Below, in pieces: positions 9,625 to 19,061 of a stretch of DNA of 64,000 bases (position 1 is the stretch's first letter; each line of letters begins with the position of its first letter). Origin of the DNA: Gemmatimonadota bacterium (GTDB lineage: Bacteria; Gemmatimonadota; Gemmatimonadetes; Gemmatimonadales; Gemmatimonadaceae); the NCBI GenBank assembly GCA_016712265.1, contig JADJRJ010000028.1:1178001-1242000 (forward strand), in the 5' to 3' direction. The translations under genes were made by a program, and so were the position numbers. Below the pieces are notes generated by a model. That model saw nothing but the letters and a program-made list of their open reading frames with translations, had not been told where the DNA came from and did no database searches.

Positions 9625-11285
9625 GGTGGGCAGTCGGCGGGCTGGTCGTCTGCGCGGCTTGCACGGTGCCTGCCCCCCCACCGCCGGGCAGCGCCCAGTT
9701 CGCGATACCAGCTCACGACGTGTTGGTGCTTGCAGTGGGCGAACAGGCCCGGTACGACGCCCTGTGGTTCGATCGGGATGGTGTCCCCCTCACGGCGCCG
9801 CGCCCCACGTGGCGGGCGTCAAAGCCCGGGAGCGTGACGGTCGATGATCGCGGGCGCATCGCAGCCGTGGCCCCCGGCGACACGCACGTTGAGGCGATCG
9901 ATGGTATGGCTCGGGCGACCACCCTTGTCCGGGTGGTAAGCCAGGCCGACACGGGGGCCGTGGTCGATGTCGCGAGCACGGTGCGTCACCAGGTGGTCAA
10001 CGGGTGGGAGGCTGTGGCCGGCATTGGGGAAGCGGATTGCCATCCCGATGCGGTGGCGCGGTATCGCGATGAGGTGCTGCGTCGTGCCGTCGAGGAATTG
10101 GGGATCACGCGCCTGCGCATCGCGCTGCGTTCGGGAACGGAGTCGCGACACGATCCCTGGCCGGACTACCGTGCCGGGCGGATGCGGTATGCAGAGTGGC
10201 GTGCGACCTGGATGGTGGCGACCAATGACAATGCCGACCCCTTCGTCGCCGATCCCGACGGCTTCCAGTGGGGCTGGTTTGATACCCAAATCGAGACGAT
10301 GGTGCTCCCGATGCGCGTGCACCTCGCGCGCCGTGGCGAGCGCCTGTATGTGAACCTCAACTACGTCGACTTCTTCCTCACGCGGGGAGTGAAGCCGTTC
10401 GCGCAGATGCGCGAGGCGGACGAATACGCGGAGCTGGTGCTCGTCACCTTCCAGCACATGCAAGAGCGCTTTGGGTTTGTCCCGGATGCCGTCGAGCTGA
10501 ACCTCGAGCCGGAAAATACCACGTACACCGGGGCGGAGATGGGCCGCGCGCTCGTGGCCACGGAGCGACGCCTCGCCGCGGCGGGGTTCCATCCGGAGTT
10601 CATTGGCCCGTCCACGACGCGCGCAGCCAATGCGATACCGTGGCACAATGCCATGCTGGCCGTCCCCGGGGCGCGTGGCCTGTTGCGCGAATTCTCCTAT
10701 CACACGTATACCGGCGTCTCGACCGCCACGCGACAAGCCATCCGGATCCGCGGGCTGCGGGACTCAATGCGCACCAGCATGTTGGAGCACATCGGCGCAG
10801 GGTTCGACGGGCTGTATGAGGATCTCACGGTCGCACACGTGTCCGCCTGGGAGCAGTTCACTTTGGCGTATTGCGGGATGCGCAGTCAGCCGGGGAATGG
10901 CGGCGTCTACTATCAGGTCGACCAATCCGATCCCCAGGCGCCGCGGGTCAACATGACCTACGAGGCGCGCCTCCTCCGCCAGGTGTTCGCCTGGGTGCGG
11001 CCAGGGGCCGTCCGCGTGGCTGCGGTCTCGCAGGATCCGGCAGTCCGTGTGTTGGCCTTCGTCGATGAGGGGGGGAGGGAAACGGTCGTGTTGCGTTCGC
11101 GGCAGGCCCGCGCGGTTCGCGTCAGGGGTCTCTCCCCTGGTCGGTACGTGGTCAACTACAGCGAACGAACAGGGCGGGTGTCCGTGGACGGAGACCCGAT
11201 GGTCGTCGGCGATGATGGAGTGGGGTGGGTGCGACTCCCGGGGGATGTCGCCCTCACGGTGCAGCGCCGCGAGGTGGAGCCATGA
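9621..11285 (+). CDS. Secreted glycosidase-like protein with one Ig-like domain
   Basis: This has 554 residues from an ATG overlapping the previous stop. The N-terminus (MRWAVGGLVVCAACTVPAPP) looks like a signal peptide, possibly of a lipoprotein, though the lipobox is imperfect. Residues about 32-106 resemble one Big_2 Ig-like domain. Residues about 120-550 form a probable TIM-barrel hydrolase of GH30-like (clan GH-A) character. NLEPENT near residues 294-300 offers the candidate acid/base, and MLEHIGAGF near 387-395 a candidate nucleophile E389; a small beta domain ends the protein. It is a paralogue of the protein at 16329-19061. Likely substrate is the locally made exopolysaccharide, by inference. 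Confidence 0.72.
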   Translation: MRWAVGGLVVCAACTVPAPPPPGSAQFAIPAHDVLVLAVGEQARYDALWFDRDGVPLTAPRPTWRASKPGSVTVDDRGRIAAVAPGDTHVEAIDGMARATTLVRVVSQADTGAVVDVASTVRHQVVNGWEAVAGIGEADCHPDAVARYRDEVLRRAVEELGITRLRIALRSGTESRHDPWPDYRAGRMRYAEWRATWMVATNDNADPFVADPDGFQWGWFDTQIETMVLPMRVHLARRGERLYVNLNYVDFFLTRGVKPFAQMREADEYAELVLVTFQHMQERFGFVPDAVELNLEPENTTYTGAEMGRALVATERRLAAAGFHPEFIGPSTTRAANAIPWHNAMLAVPGARGLLREFSYHTYTGVSTATRQAIRIRGLRDSMRTSMLEHIGAGFDGLYEDLTVAHVSAWEQFTLAYCGMRSQPGNGGVYYQVDQSDPQAPRVNMTYEARLLRQVFAWVRPGAVRVAAVSQDPAVRVLAFVDEGGRETVVLRSRQARAVRVRGLSPGRYVVNYSERTGRVSVDGDPMVVGDDGVGWVRLPGDVALTVQRREVEP

Positions 11286-13279
11286 CGTCCTTCGCGGCAG
11301 CGTGGCGGTGGGGGACCCTGCTCGTGCTGGGCCAGGCGGCTGCGCTGGTCCTCGCCGAGGCAGGTCCCCGGGTGTCCTATCAGCACCTGCGGGCACCCAC
11401 GTCAACGGTCGGGTGGGCCGCACTGGCACTGCTGGTGTTGCAAGCCGTGTGCGTAGGCCGGGCCCTCGCGCCGCGCATGGCGGCCATCCGCGGGTGGACG
11501 CGCGACCAGGTCCCGGTGGCCGCGCGCTGGATACTCGTCGCCGCCTTTCTCGGGACGAGTGCGGTCGCATCCAAGGAGCCGGTCATGTGGGCGGCAGAGC
11601 TCGTCGCCACCACGACCCTCCAGGCGGTTGCGTTAGGCAACATCATCCTGCTCGGCTTCGCCTTGCCCGGTGGCTCCTTGCGCGGGAATGACACACCGGC
11701 CGCACGCCCCTGGCGTGACCCGGTCGCCTGGTGCGTCGCGGGCTTCGTCCTTGTGGTCGCCAGCGTGCTCGCGGTGTTCGCGTATGAGCGGCATCCCCAC
11801 GTGCCGGACGAAGTGGCCTACCTGCTGCAGGCGCGCTATTTCGCCGACGGGCGACTCTGGCTCCCCGCACCGCCCGCACCGCTGGCGTTCAACCTGGACC
11901 TTTTGCACTACGAGGCGACGCGCTTCTACACGCCGACGCCGCCGGGGTGGCCGGCACTGCTCGCCCTCGGCGTACTGGCCGGAGTCCCGTGGCTCGTCAA
12001 TCCACTGCTGGGCGCGGCGAACGTGCTGTTGGCGCATCGCGTGTTCGTGGGGATGTTCGATGGGCGCACCGCGCGGCTGGCGACCGTTTTGCTGGGGAGT
12101 TCTCCGTGGTTTGTGTTCATGTCGATGAACTTCATGACGCACCAGGCCACCCTGGGCCTCGCGCTGCTCGGCGCGGTGGCCGTCCTGCGCGTCCGGGAGG
12201 CCCGTGCTCGGCATGCCGGGGCGAGTCCGCGGACCGCGATCACGACGTTTCTCGGGGGCCTCGCCATCGGTGCCGCCTCCATCGTCCGGCCCCTCGAGGG
12301 GCTCGCGATCGCGCTGCTACTCGGGTTCTGGTCGCTGCCTGCCCGCTGGTGGACGCGGTGGCGCGACGTGTTGGCGTTCGTGCCGTCCGCCGTGCTCGCC
12401 CTGGGGGCCATCGCCGCCGGCGCCCTCGTCCGGCCGTACAACACGCTCATGACCGGGAAGGCGTCGTACTTCCCCATCATGGCCTACATCGACAAGTACT
12501 ACACGGCAGGATCGAACGACCTTGGCTTCGGGGCGAACCGTGGCCTGGGATGGTCGGGGCTTGATCCCTTCCCGGGGCACGGCGTCATCGACGTGGTTAT
12601 CAATGCGGCGCTCAACCTCGCGGCGCTGAACCAGGAGTGGCTCGGCTGGGCGACCGGCTCCGTGCTGGCATTGCTTCTCGTCTTCGTCCTCCGGCGCTGG
12701 TCACGCGCCGACACGTGGCACGGGGTCGTCCTGGTGTCGATCGTCGTGGTGCATTCCTTCTATTGGTTCAGCGGCGGTCCCGATTTTGGGGCGCGCTACT
12801 GGTTCCTGATCATTGTTTCGTGCGCGGCCCTCACGGCGCGCGGGTTGGTCGAACTCGATGCGCGCCTTCCCGGCACACGGGACCGCGCGGTGCGTGCTGC
12901 CCTGGTCCTCGTGGCCGCGAGCTGGGTGACGTTTGTCCCCTGGCGCGCGGTCGATAAGTACCATCGCTACCGCGGGATGCGGCCTGACATCCGGCAGCTC
13001 TCCCGCGCCTCGGGGTTCGGGCGCGGGGTGGTGTTCATCCGGGGCGCGCGACACCCTGACTACGCGTCCGCAGCAGCCTACAACCCACTCGACCTCACGG
13101 CCGATGCCACACTCTACGCCTGGGACGTGTCCCCCGAAGGACGCGCAGAGGCATTGACCGTGTACCGTGATCGTCCCGTGTACTTCGTGGATGGCCCTAC
13201 TGTGACGAAGCGTGGGTTCGAAGTCGTCGCCGGGCCCCTCTCTGCGGAACAGGCGCTCGTCTTTCCGCGCGTGCCATGA
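11282..13279 (+). CDS. GT-C-like multi-span membrane glycosyltransferase
   Basis: This is 665 residues from ATG 11282, overlapping the previous TGA (ATGA). About 12 hydrophobic segments are visible. The extracytoplasmic loop near residues 175-195 reads HVPDEVAYLLQARYFADG, a P-D-E-x-x-Y-x-x-Q-A pattern typical of GT39-related proteins, with the D-E pair as probable catalytic or donor-binding acids. A soluble C-terminal stretch of about 110 residues follows the last helix. It probably uses a polyprenyl-phosphate sugar on the periplasmic side. Donor and acceptor are not evident. The stop overlaps the epimerase start at 13276. Confidence 0.75.
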   Translation: MTSFAAAWRWGTLLVLGQAAALVLAEAGPRVSYQHLRAPTSTVGWAALALLVLQAVCVGRALAPRMAAIRGWTRDQVPVAARWILVAAFLGTSAVASKEPVMWAAELVATTTLQAVALGNIILLGFALPGGSLRGNDTPAARPWRDPVAWCVAGFVLVVASVLAVFAYERHPHVPDEVAYLLQARYFADGRLWLPAPPAPLAFNLDLLHYEATRFYTPTPPGWPALLALGVLAGVPWLVNPLLGAANVLLAHRVFVGMFDGRTARLATVLLGSSPWFVFMSMNFMTHQATLGLALLGAVAVLRVREARARHAGASPRTAITTFLGGLAIGAASIVRPLEGLAIALLLGFWSLPARWWTRWRDVLAFVPSAVLALGAIAAGALVRPYNTLMTGKASYFPIMAYIDKYYTAGSNDLGFGANRGLGWSGLDPFPGHGVIDVVINAALNLAALNQEWLGWATGSVLALLLVFVLRRWSRADTWHGVVLVSIVVVHSFYWFSGGPDFGARYWFLIIVSCAALTARGLVELDARLPGTRDRAVRAALVLVAASWVTFVPWRAVDKYHRYRGMRPDIRQLSRASGFGRGVVFIRGARHPDYASAAAYNPLDLTADATLYAWDVSPEGRAEALTVYRDRPVYFVDGPTVTKRGFEVVAGPLSAEQALVFPRVP

Positions 13280-14211
13280 GGAGCGACGCTCGCGGCGCGG
13301 TGGTGTTTGGTGCGTCGGGTTTCATTGGGGGGTGGGTCGCCCGCGAGCTGCAGCAACGGGGAGTGCCGGTGACCGCCGTAGTGCGGGATCTCGATCGCGC
13401 CGCCACGACTTTCGCGACCTGGCCCCAGACGCCGGCGTACGAGCGGGCGGACCTCGAGGCACCCGGCGACGGCGCCAACGTCATCCGTCGCCACCGACCA
13501 TCCGTGGTGTTCAACCTGGCCGGGTACGGGGTTGACCGCGACGAGACGGATCCCGCGCGCGCCAGGCGCCTCAATCACGACCTGGTCCGCGAGCTCGCAG
13601 CCGCGTGCGCCGAACCGGGGATCGATGCGACCCTGGTCCATGTGGGATCCGCGGCGGAGTACGGCGAGGCCGTGGGCGTGCTGCGCGAGGACGGTCCCGC
13701 CCGGCCCCACGGAACCTACGGAACGACCAAGCGCGATGGCACGATGGCCCTGGTGGAGGTCGCACACCGGACCGGTGCTCGCGCGATCTGCGCACGCTTG
13801 TTCACGGTGTTTGGGGAAGGGGAGCATGAGGGACGCCTGCTCGCGCTCCTCCGTGCGGCCGTCGGTGGCTGTGACGCCGTGCCCCTGTCCGCTGGGACGC
13901 AGGAGCGCGATTTCGCCTGGGTGGGTGATGTTGCCCCGGCGTTGGTGGACCTGGCGAGCGCTCGATGGGCACCCGGGACCGTCGTGAACCTGGCGAGCGG
14001 CCGCTCCCACACGGTTCGGGCCTTTGTTCTCGCCGCGGCGCGGGCTCTCGGCATCGACGAGGCGCGCCTGGCTTTTGGCGCGGTGGCATCCCAAGCGGGT
14101 GACCTCGCTGGATTCACCGTGTCCGTCGAGCGCATGCAGTCCATCCTGGGGCGCGTGCTTCCCGGCGACCTCGACACCATGCTGGCCACCGCGGTGCGTT
14201 CGGGCCGCTAA
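13276..14211 (+). CDS. NAD-dependent epimerase/dehydratase (SDR family)
   Basis: The product has 311 residues, beginning with VVFGASGFIGGWVAREL, the extended-SDR G-x-x-G-x-x-G nucleotide-binding motif. The catalytic YxxxK appears as TYGTTKRDG near residue 150, with a serine in VGSAAEYGE upstream. These features support a sugar-nucleotide epimerase, dehydratase or reductase; the exact reaction cannot be read from the motifs. It closes the seven-gene operon and is convergent with the sulfatase gene, 23 bases away. Confidence 0.85.
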   Translation: MRSDARGAVVFGASGFIGGWVARELQQRGVPVTAVVRDLDRAATTFATWPQTPAYERADLEAPGDGANVIRRHRPSVVFNLAGYGVDRDETDPARARRLNHDLVRELAAACAEPGIDATLVHVGSAAEYGEAVGVLREDGPARPHGTYGTTKRDGTMALVEVAHRTGARAICARLFTVFGEGEHEGRLLALLRAAVGGCDAVPLSAGTQERDFAWVGDVAPALVDLASARWAPGTVVNLASGRSHTVRAFVLAAARALGIDEARLAFGAVASQAGDLAGFTVSVERMQSILGRVLPGDLDTMLATAVRSGR

Positions 14212-14226
14212 GGGCGGCGCGGGTTG

Positions 14227-14243
14227 GGTCGTGCCTAACGACC
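14227..14243. terminator. Small hairpin between convergent genes
   Basis: GGTCGT pairs with ACGACC across a GCCTA loop, forming a 6-bp hairpin that includes the stop codon of the minus-strand sulfatase gene. There is no T-tract, so a terminator role is uncertain. The loop contains one copy of the recurring octamer GCCTAACG. Confidence 0.3.
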
Positions 14244-16049
14244 TCCCCCCGACAGGACCCGCAGGGAGTCGCGGAGCCGTTGCACCAGGGCCTGATGCTC
14301 GGGTCGACCGGCCAGGTCCGTCGACTCCATGAAGTCGGTGGCGAGGTCGAACAACTGCTCGCGGCCGTCGTCCGATCGGATCAGGTGCCAGCGATCGTCG
14401 GTGATCAGCGATCGGAGGTTGGTCCGGGAAACGGGATAGCGATCGGGCAGGTTCGCCAGCCGATTGACACTGGAGAAGGCCGGTGAGGTGACCACGGACG
14501 AGTCGCCGCGCCACAAGGGACGCAGTGATGCGCCGGGGAGTGCGCGCGCCGAAGGGTGTGCTGCTCCCTCGATGGTGGCCGCAAGGTCGCGGAGCGAGAC
14601 AAACCGTGAAACGCGTGGGGTCACCACGGAGTCCCGCGCCGGGAGCACGACCAGGGGCACGTGCACGACCGGCGTGTAGAGTGAGCTGCCATGCCCTGTA
14701 TGACCGTGCTCGCCAAATTCTTCCCCATGGTCCGACGTGATGATCACCATCGTGTTGGCGAGCACCCCGCGACGGTCCAGGTCGTCGAGGAGTGCCCCGA
14801 CCTGGGCATCCAGCGAGGCTAACGCACCGTCGTACGCGGCCTGCAGCGCGCGCAGTTCTTCCGGTGGTCGCTGGCGAAGCACCGCAAGGCTTCGCCATTG
14901 CTCTTCCGTTCCCGGGAACTGCTCGCGATACGGTGCCTCGGGATCGTACGGGTCGTGCGCGTCGAAGTAATTGACAAAGGCAAACCACGGACCCGTGCCA
15001 GTGGTGCGACGTTCCCACGACAGGAATTCCGCATTCACCTCGGCAGCGGACTTGCGGCCCACCATGACATAGGTCCCGCGGGCCTTGTTCCAGCCGTCGA
15101 TCAGGCGACGGCCGATCGTGGACGCGCCCAGCAATTCCGAGGGCGAGAACTGGTAGTCGTGATATACCGAAAAGCCGCGATGCAGCCCGAAGAGATAAGA
15201 GCAGTAGACGAAGTTCGCCGCGAAGCCTCCCGTCGCATATCCCAATGCCGTCATTCGCTCGGCGAGTGTCTGGGGCTCACTCCCGAGCGGAATGGACCAC
15301 CCGACATCGAGCTCATGCGGCCACTTTCCGGTGAAGACGGAGGCGTGCGTGGGCAGGGTCCACGGCGCAGGCGCAATCGCACGATCGAAAACGACCCCCC
15401 GTTTGCTCCACCGGTCGATATTCGGGGTTGTGCCCTTCCCATATCCGCCGATTCCGAGCTCGATCCCTCGGACCGTGTCCAGGACCAACAGGAGGACATT
15501 GGGAAGGTCCGTCACCCCTTCCGGTCGTAGCGAGAGGACCTGCCGTTCGGTCAAAATGCGCCTGCCGGCGAGCGTCGCGGCCGCCGCGCCGCAGACCGCG
15601 AGGAGCGTCACGGCGGCACGACGCACCCAACGTACGGTTGCCTCGGGGCGATGCTGCGCCAGGCGGGCGAGCGGCGTCGCGAGTCCGAGGGCCATGATGG
15701 CGAGCGAGGAATCGCTGATCCGCCGCGTGATCATGGCGATCGAGAAGAACGCGAGGGCGGACGCCGCAAAGACGGGCGCGGCCCACGCGTAACTACCCCC
15801 CTTGGTGCGTCGCGCAATCGCGTACGTGATGAGAACGGGTCCCGCGAGCAGGAGCGCCGACATCAGGGGGCCCATCCAGACTGCCTGCGGATTCAGGTAC
15901 ACCCGATTCGAGAGCAATTCTCGGTACCGGAGGAGGGCGAACCGGAGCGCCACCTCCCCGAGCCCTGCCAGGAGCCCGGCGGCGAGCACCAACCAGAGGC
16001 AATCGCGCAGTCGGACCGGCGGTGTCGCGCGAGGGTTGGCTGCCGTCAT
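14235..16049 (-). CDS. Membrane-anchored sulfatase-fold hydrolase or transferase
   Basis: This 604-residue protein has four to five N-terminal membrane segments (residues 15-165) followed by an alkaline-phosphatase/sulfatase-superfamily domain. LVLDTVRG near 189-196 carries the first metal-binding Asp, and TSDHGEEFGEHGHTGHG carries later metal ligands and His. The sulfatase nucleophile motif C-x-P-x-R is replaced by WTLPTH, so formylglycine chemistry is unlikely and Thr may act instead, as in phosphotransferase-like members. The usual second Asp of DTxRADH is also changed (DTVRGIE). It may add or remove a charged group on surface glycan outside the membrane; that is inference. It is monocistronic and convergent with the epimerase gene. 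Confidence 0.8.
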   Translation of the reverse strand: MTAANPRATPPVRLRDCLWLVLAAGLLAGLGEVALRFALLRYRELLSNRVYLNPQAVWMGPLMSALLLAGPVLITYAIARRTKGGSYAWAAPVFAASALAFFSIAMITRRISDSSLAIMALGLATPLARLAQHRPEATVRWVRRAAVTLLAVCGAAAATLAGRRILTERQVLSLRPEGVTDLPNVLLLVLDTVRGIELGIGGYGKGTTPNIDRWSKRGVVFDRAIAPAPWTLPTHASVFTGKWPHELDVGWSIPLGSEPQTLAERMTALGYATGGFAANFVYCSYLFGLHRGFSVYHDYQFSPSELLGASTIGRRLIDGWNKARGTYVMVGRKSAAEVNAEFLSWERRTTGTGPWFAFVNYFDAHDPYDPEAPYREQFPGTEEQWRSLAVLRQRPPEELRALQAAYDGALASLDAQVGALLDDLDRRGVLANTMVIITSDHGEEFGEHGHTGHGSSLYTPVVHVPLVVLPARDSVVTPRVSRFVSLRDLAATIEGAAHPSARALPGASLRPLWRGDSSVVTSPAFSSVNRLANLPDRYPVSRTNLRSLITDDRWHLIRSDDGREQLFDLATDFMESTDLAGRPEHQALVQRLRDSLRVLSGGGR

Positions 16050-16328
16050 ATTTGGGGCATGGGGAAGCCGGCGCTGTCACCGGCGTCGCGTAAGATGCTG
16101 GGGGCTGAGGGTCGTTGCCAACCAGCGGACGAGTCGCGCCTCGCGCGGGAAACGACCGGAGATCGTCGGGCGTCCCGACGGTAGCGGGTTCGCCGGAGCA
16201 ACACCCGAGCGGTGGCGCCCCGGCGGGATGTGATCAGCGACTTCAGGGTACAGAGTCATCTCGACCGTCTTTTCGGACGGCGCTGTGGTGCCGAGGCTGA
16301 GTCCGTCGGAAAACACCGAGGAAATTGC
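16050..16328. other. Divergent intergenic region with hairpins
   Basis: The 279-base gap holds a perfect 7-bp hairpin with a CGT loop (16164-16170 / 16174-16180). It also holds a longer imperfect inverted repeat, TTTTCGGACGG (16270-16280) against CCGTCGGAAAA (16303-16313), with one mismatch. The second lies in the leader of the large lipoprotein gene just before its ribosome-binding site (GAGGA, 7 bases from ATG 16329) and could influence translation or RNA stability. No promoter was identified with confidence. Confidence 0.4.
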
Positions 16329-19061
16329 ATGAACGCGATTGTCCGGGTCCTGGTCCTGAATGCGGCCCTGTTGGTGGGAGGGTGCGGCGGCGACGGCGGG
16401 CCGAGCACCTCGGTCGTCACCTCGGATCAGGTGGCTCGCGTTGACGTATCACCCGGCACGCTGACGCTCGCCGTCGGCGGCACCGGGCAGCTTTCAGCGC
16501 TCGCCATTTCGACCACGGGGGCGGCCCTTCCGGGTCGCGCGGTCACGTGGTCCTCGTCGGATGCCGCGGTGGCCTCTGTCTCGTCGACGGGCTTGGTAAC
16601 CGGTCTCGCGGCCGGGACGTCGACGATCGTGGCCTTGAGTGAGGGGAGAACCGGGAGCGCGACGGTGACAGTCACCTCGCTGCCCGTTGCGACCGTGCGA
16701 GTGGTTCCTGCCTCGGTGACCCTTGGCGCCGGGAGCACCACCCCGCTGCAGGTGGTCGCGCTTGGCCCCGCCGGCGAAACCCTTGCCGGCCGAACGGCGA
16801 GCTGGGCCTCCAGCAACACGGCGATCGCCACGGTAACGCCTGCCGGTGTGGTGACCGGGGTCGCCGCGGGTGCGACTACTGTGCGTGCGACAGTGGAGGG
16901 GGTGTCCGGAGACGCGACCGTGACCGTTCAGTCGCCTACGGCGACGTCGGTGGCCCGCGTAGTCCTCACGCCGGCCGCCTTGCAGTTGGTAATCGGCAGC
17001 AGCGCAGGACTCGCAGCGACCGCACAAGACAGCGCGGGGGTCACGTTGCAAGGGAAGTCGTTTACCTACACCTCGAGTGCGCCGAGTGTGGCCACCGTAT
17101 CCGGGGCCGGGCTGGTCACGGCATTGGCAACCGGTACGGCAGTGATCACGGCGGCGAGCGAGGGGAAACAGGCGTCGGCAACCGTCACGGTCACGGGGGC
17201 ACCGGGGCCCGTCGCGCGCCTCGTCCTCTCGCCGCCAGCGCTCTCCATTGTCGCGGGACGGCAGGATCAGCTCACGCCGGTGGCATACGACTCCGCGGGC
17301 ATCCCGGTGACCGGGTTGACCTACGGGTTCACGTCGAGTGCGACCAGTGTGGCGACGGTATCGGCCACCGGGCTGGTGGCCGGTGTCGCGCCGGGGAACG
17401 CGACGATCACCGTCTCGGCGGCCGGGAAGACGGCGACCAGTACGGTCGTGGTGAACGCGGCCAGTGGTGGGACCATCACGCGGGTGGATGTCACCCCGCC
17501 GTCGGCGACGCTCGCCGTCAATGCGACGGTGCAGCTTACTGGTGCCGCGTATGACGCGCAGGGACGCGTCTCGACCGCGGAGTCGCACATCTGGTCCACG
17601 AGCAACGCCAACATCGCAACCGTCACGACGAACGGCCTGGTCACTGGGCTGGCTCCCGGCACGGCCAACATCACCATGTCAGCGGCCGGCTTCGTGAAGT
17701 CCGTCCCCATCACGGTGACGGGCGCGGTCACCAACCGCATCGACCTCAATCCCGCGGTGACATACCAGCGGATTACCGGTTGGCAGGCGCTCACGCAGAA
17801 CGGGTGGCTGGACTGCAATCCCACGGCGTTCGCCGCGTATAAGAACCAGCTTCATGACCGGGCCGTGAACGAGCTCGGCATCAATCGCATGACGCTGATG
17901 CTCCGGAGTGGGGCCGAAAATACCCGCGACTATCACGCGGACTTCGTGGCCGGGACCATCTCCGACACCGCCAACCGCCTGAGTTGGTATCAGCCGGTGA
18001 ATGACAACACCGACCCGTTCACCGCAGTCGCGTCGCGCTTCCACTGGGGATTCGTCGACGGCCAGGTCGACAACGCCATCCTGCCGATGCAGCAGCGGCT
18101 CGCGGCGCGCGGCGAGAAACTCTACGTGGTGCTGCAGGTTGTGGACTTCAAGTCGTCGGACCACGGAAACCTGGCCCGTCCGTTCGACGTGATGACCAAC
18201 GCCGAGGAGTATGCCGAGCTGGTGGCCGAGGCCTTCAAGCACCTGCGCCAGAAATACAACCTCGTTCCGGACGCGCTCGAGATGATCCTCGAGCCGGAGC
18301 ACACGCCGTATTCCGGGTCCATCATCGGGCGTGCCGTCGTGGCGTCGGTCAACCGGTTGCGGGGACTCGGCTTCACCCCCGCCATCATCGCACCGTCAAC
18401 GACCTCCATGCAGAATGCTTCCACCTGGTATGACCAGATGATGCAGACGCCGGGGATCCGGGGGATGGTGACGGAACTGGCCTACCATCGGTATGTCGCG
18501 GTGTCGTTTCCGAACCTGCAAGCGATTGGGCTGCGGACGCTGCGTGATGGTGTGGCGTCGTCGATGCTCGAACACATCGGGAGTGGCTTCAATGACCTGT
18601 ACGACGACCTCACGGTGGGCATGGTGAGCTCCTGGCAGCAGTTCACCTTGGGCTTCTGCGGGAATCGGAACAATTCGGCGAACCAGGGGGCGTACTTCCA
18701 GATCAACCAGTCCAATCCGGCGCAGCCGAACATCAACATCACGGACCACTCCAAGCTGCTGCGTCAGGTGTTTGCGTACGTCCGAAGTGCGGCCACGCGC
18801 ATTGGCGCCGTCTCGGCCAACGCGGCCGCGATGCGACCGCTCGCCTTCCGCAATGCGGACGGTCGGCTGGTCGTGGTGGTGGCCACCACCGGGCCAGCCA
18901 CCTTCGCGATCCGGGGCCTCGCCGCCGGGACCTATGGCGTGAACTACGGAACCTCGGGTGCGCAGTACAACGTCGACCTTGCGGACGTGGTGGCTACGTC
19001 GGGGGCCGACGTGACCATCGCGATGCCGGCGGGAGGCGTCGTGACCGTCTACGCGCGTTAG
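16329..19061 (+). CDS. Lipoprotein with five Ig-like (Big_2) repeats and a glycosidase-like domain
   Basis: This encodes about 910 residues from ATG 16329, preceded by GAGGA. The signal peptide ends in LVGGC, a clear lipobox. Five tandem Big_2-type domains of about 84-88 residues each follow (residues about 35-470), each with the pattern W/Y-x-S-S-x-x-x-V-A-T-V-x-x-x-G-L-V-T-G. Residues about 475-910 form a TIM-barrel hydrolase-like domain matching the protein at 9621-11285 along its length. MILEPEHT carries the probable acid/base, and MLEHIGSGF the probable nucleophile Glu. The repeats likely hold the enzyme away from the outer membrane and on glycan. Activity on the exopolysaccharide encoded around it is inferred. 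The stop overlaps the convergent gene's stop (TTAG). Confidence 0.78.
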   Translation: MNAIVRVLVLNAALLVGGCGGDGGPSTSVVTSDQVARVDVSPGTLTLAVGGTGQLSALAISTTGAALPGRAVTWSSSDAAVASVSSTGLVTGLAAGTSTIVALSEGRTGSATVTVTSLPVATVRVVPASVTLGAGSTTPLQVVALGPAGETLAGRTASWASSNTAIATVTPAGVVTGVAAGATTVRATVEGVSGDATVTVQSPTATSVARVVLTPAALQLVIGSSAGLAATAQDSAGVTLQGKSFTYTSSAPSVATVSGAGLVTALATGTAVITAASEGKQASATVTVTGAPGPVARLVLSPPALSIVAGRQDQLTPVAYDSAGIPVTGLTYGFTSSATSVATVSATGLVAGVAPGNATITVSAAGKTATSTVVVNAASGGTITRVDVTPPSATLAVNATVQLTGAAYDAQGRVSTAESHIWSTSNANIATVTTNGLVTGLAPGTANITMSAAGFVKSVPITVTGAVTNRIDLNPAVTYQRITGWQALTQNGWLDCNPTAFAAYKNQLHDRAVNELGINRMTLMLRSGAENTRDYHADFVAGTISDTANRLSWYQPVNDNTDPFTAVASRFHWGFVDGQVDNAILPMQQRLAARGEKLYVVLQVVDFKSSDHGNLARPFDVMTNAEEYAELVAEAFKHLRQKYNLVPDALEMILEPEHTPYSGSIIGRAVVASVNRLRGLGFTPAIIAPSTTSMQNASTWYDQMMQTPGIRGMVTELAYHRYVAVSFPNLQAIGLRTLRDGVASSMLEHIGSGFNDLYDDLTVGMVSSWQQFTLGFCGNRNNSANQGAYFQINQSNPAQPNINITDHSKLLRQVFAYVRSAATRIGAVSANAAAMRPLAFRNADGRLVVVVATTGPATFAIRGLAAGTYGVNYGTSGAQYNVDLADVVATSGADVTIAMPAGGVVTVYAR

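Noticed and set aside
13114..15018. 634-codon minus-strand frame across the epimerase and sulfatase genes
   Set aside because: It crosses two well-supported genes in wrong frame or strand and has no domain-like pattern.
16430..17730. DNA repeats in the Ig-like region as a possible CRISPR or mobile repeat
   Set aside because: They are diverged protein-domain repeats of about 250-260 bases in one open frame, with no spacers or terminal repeats.
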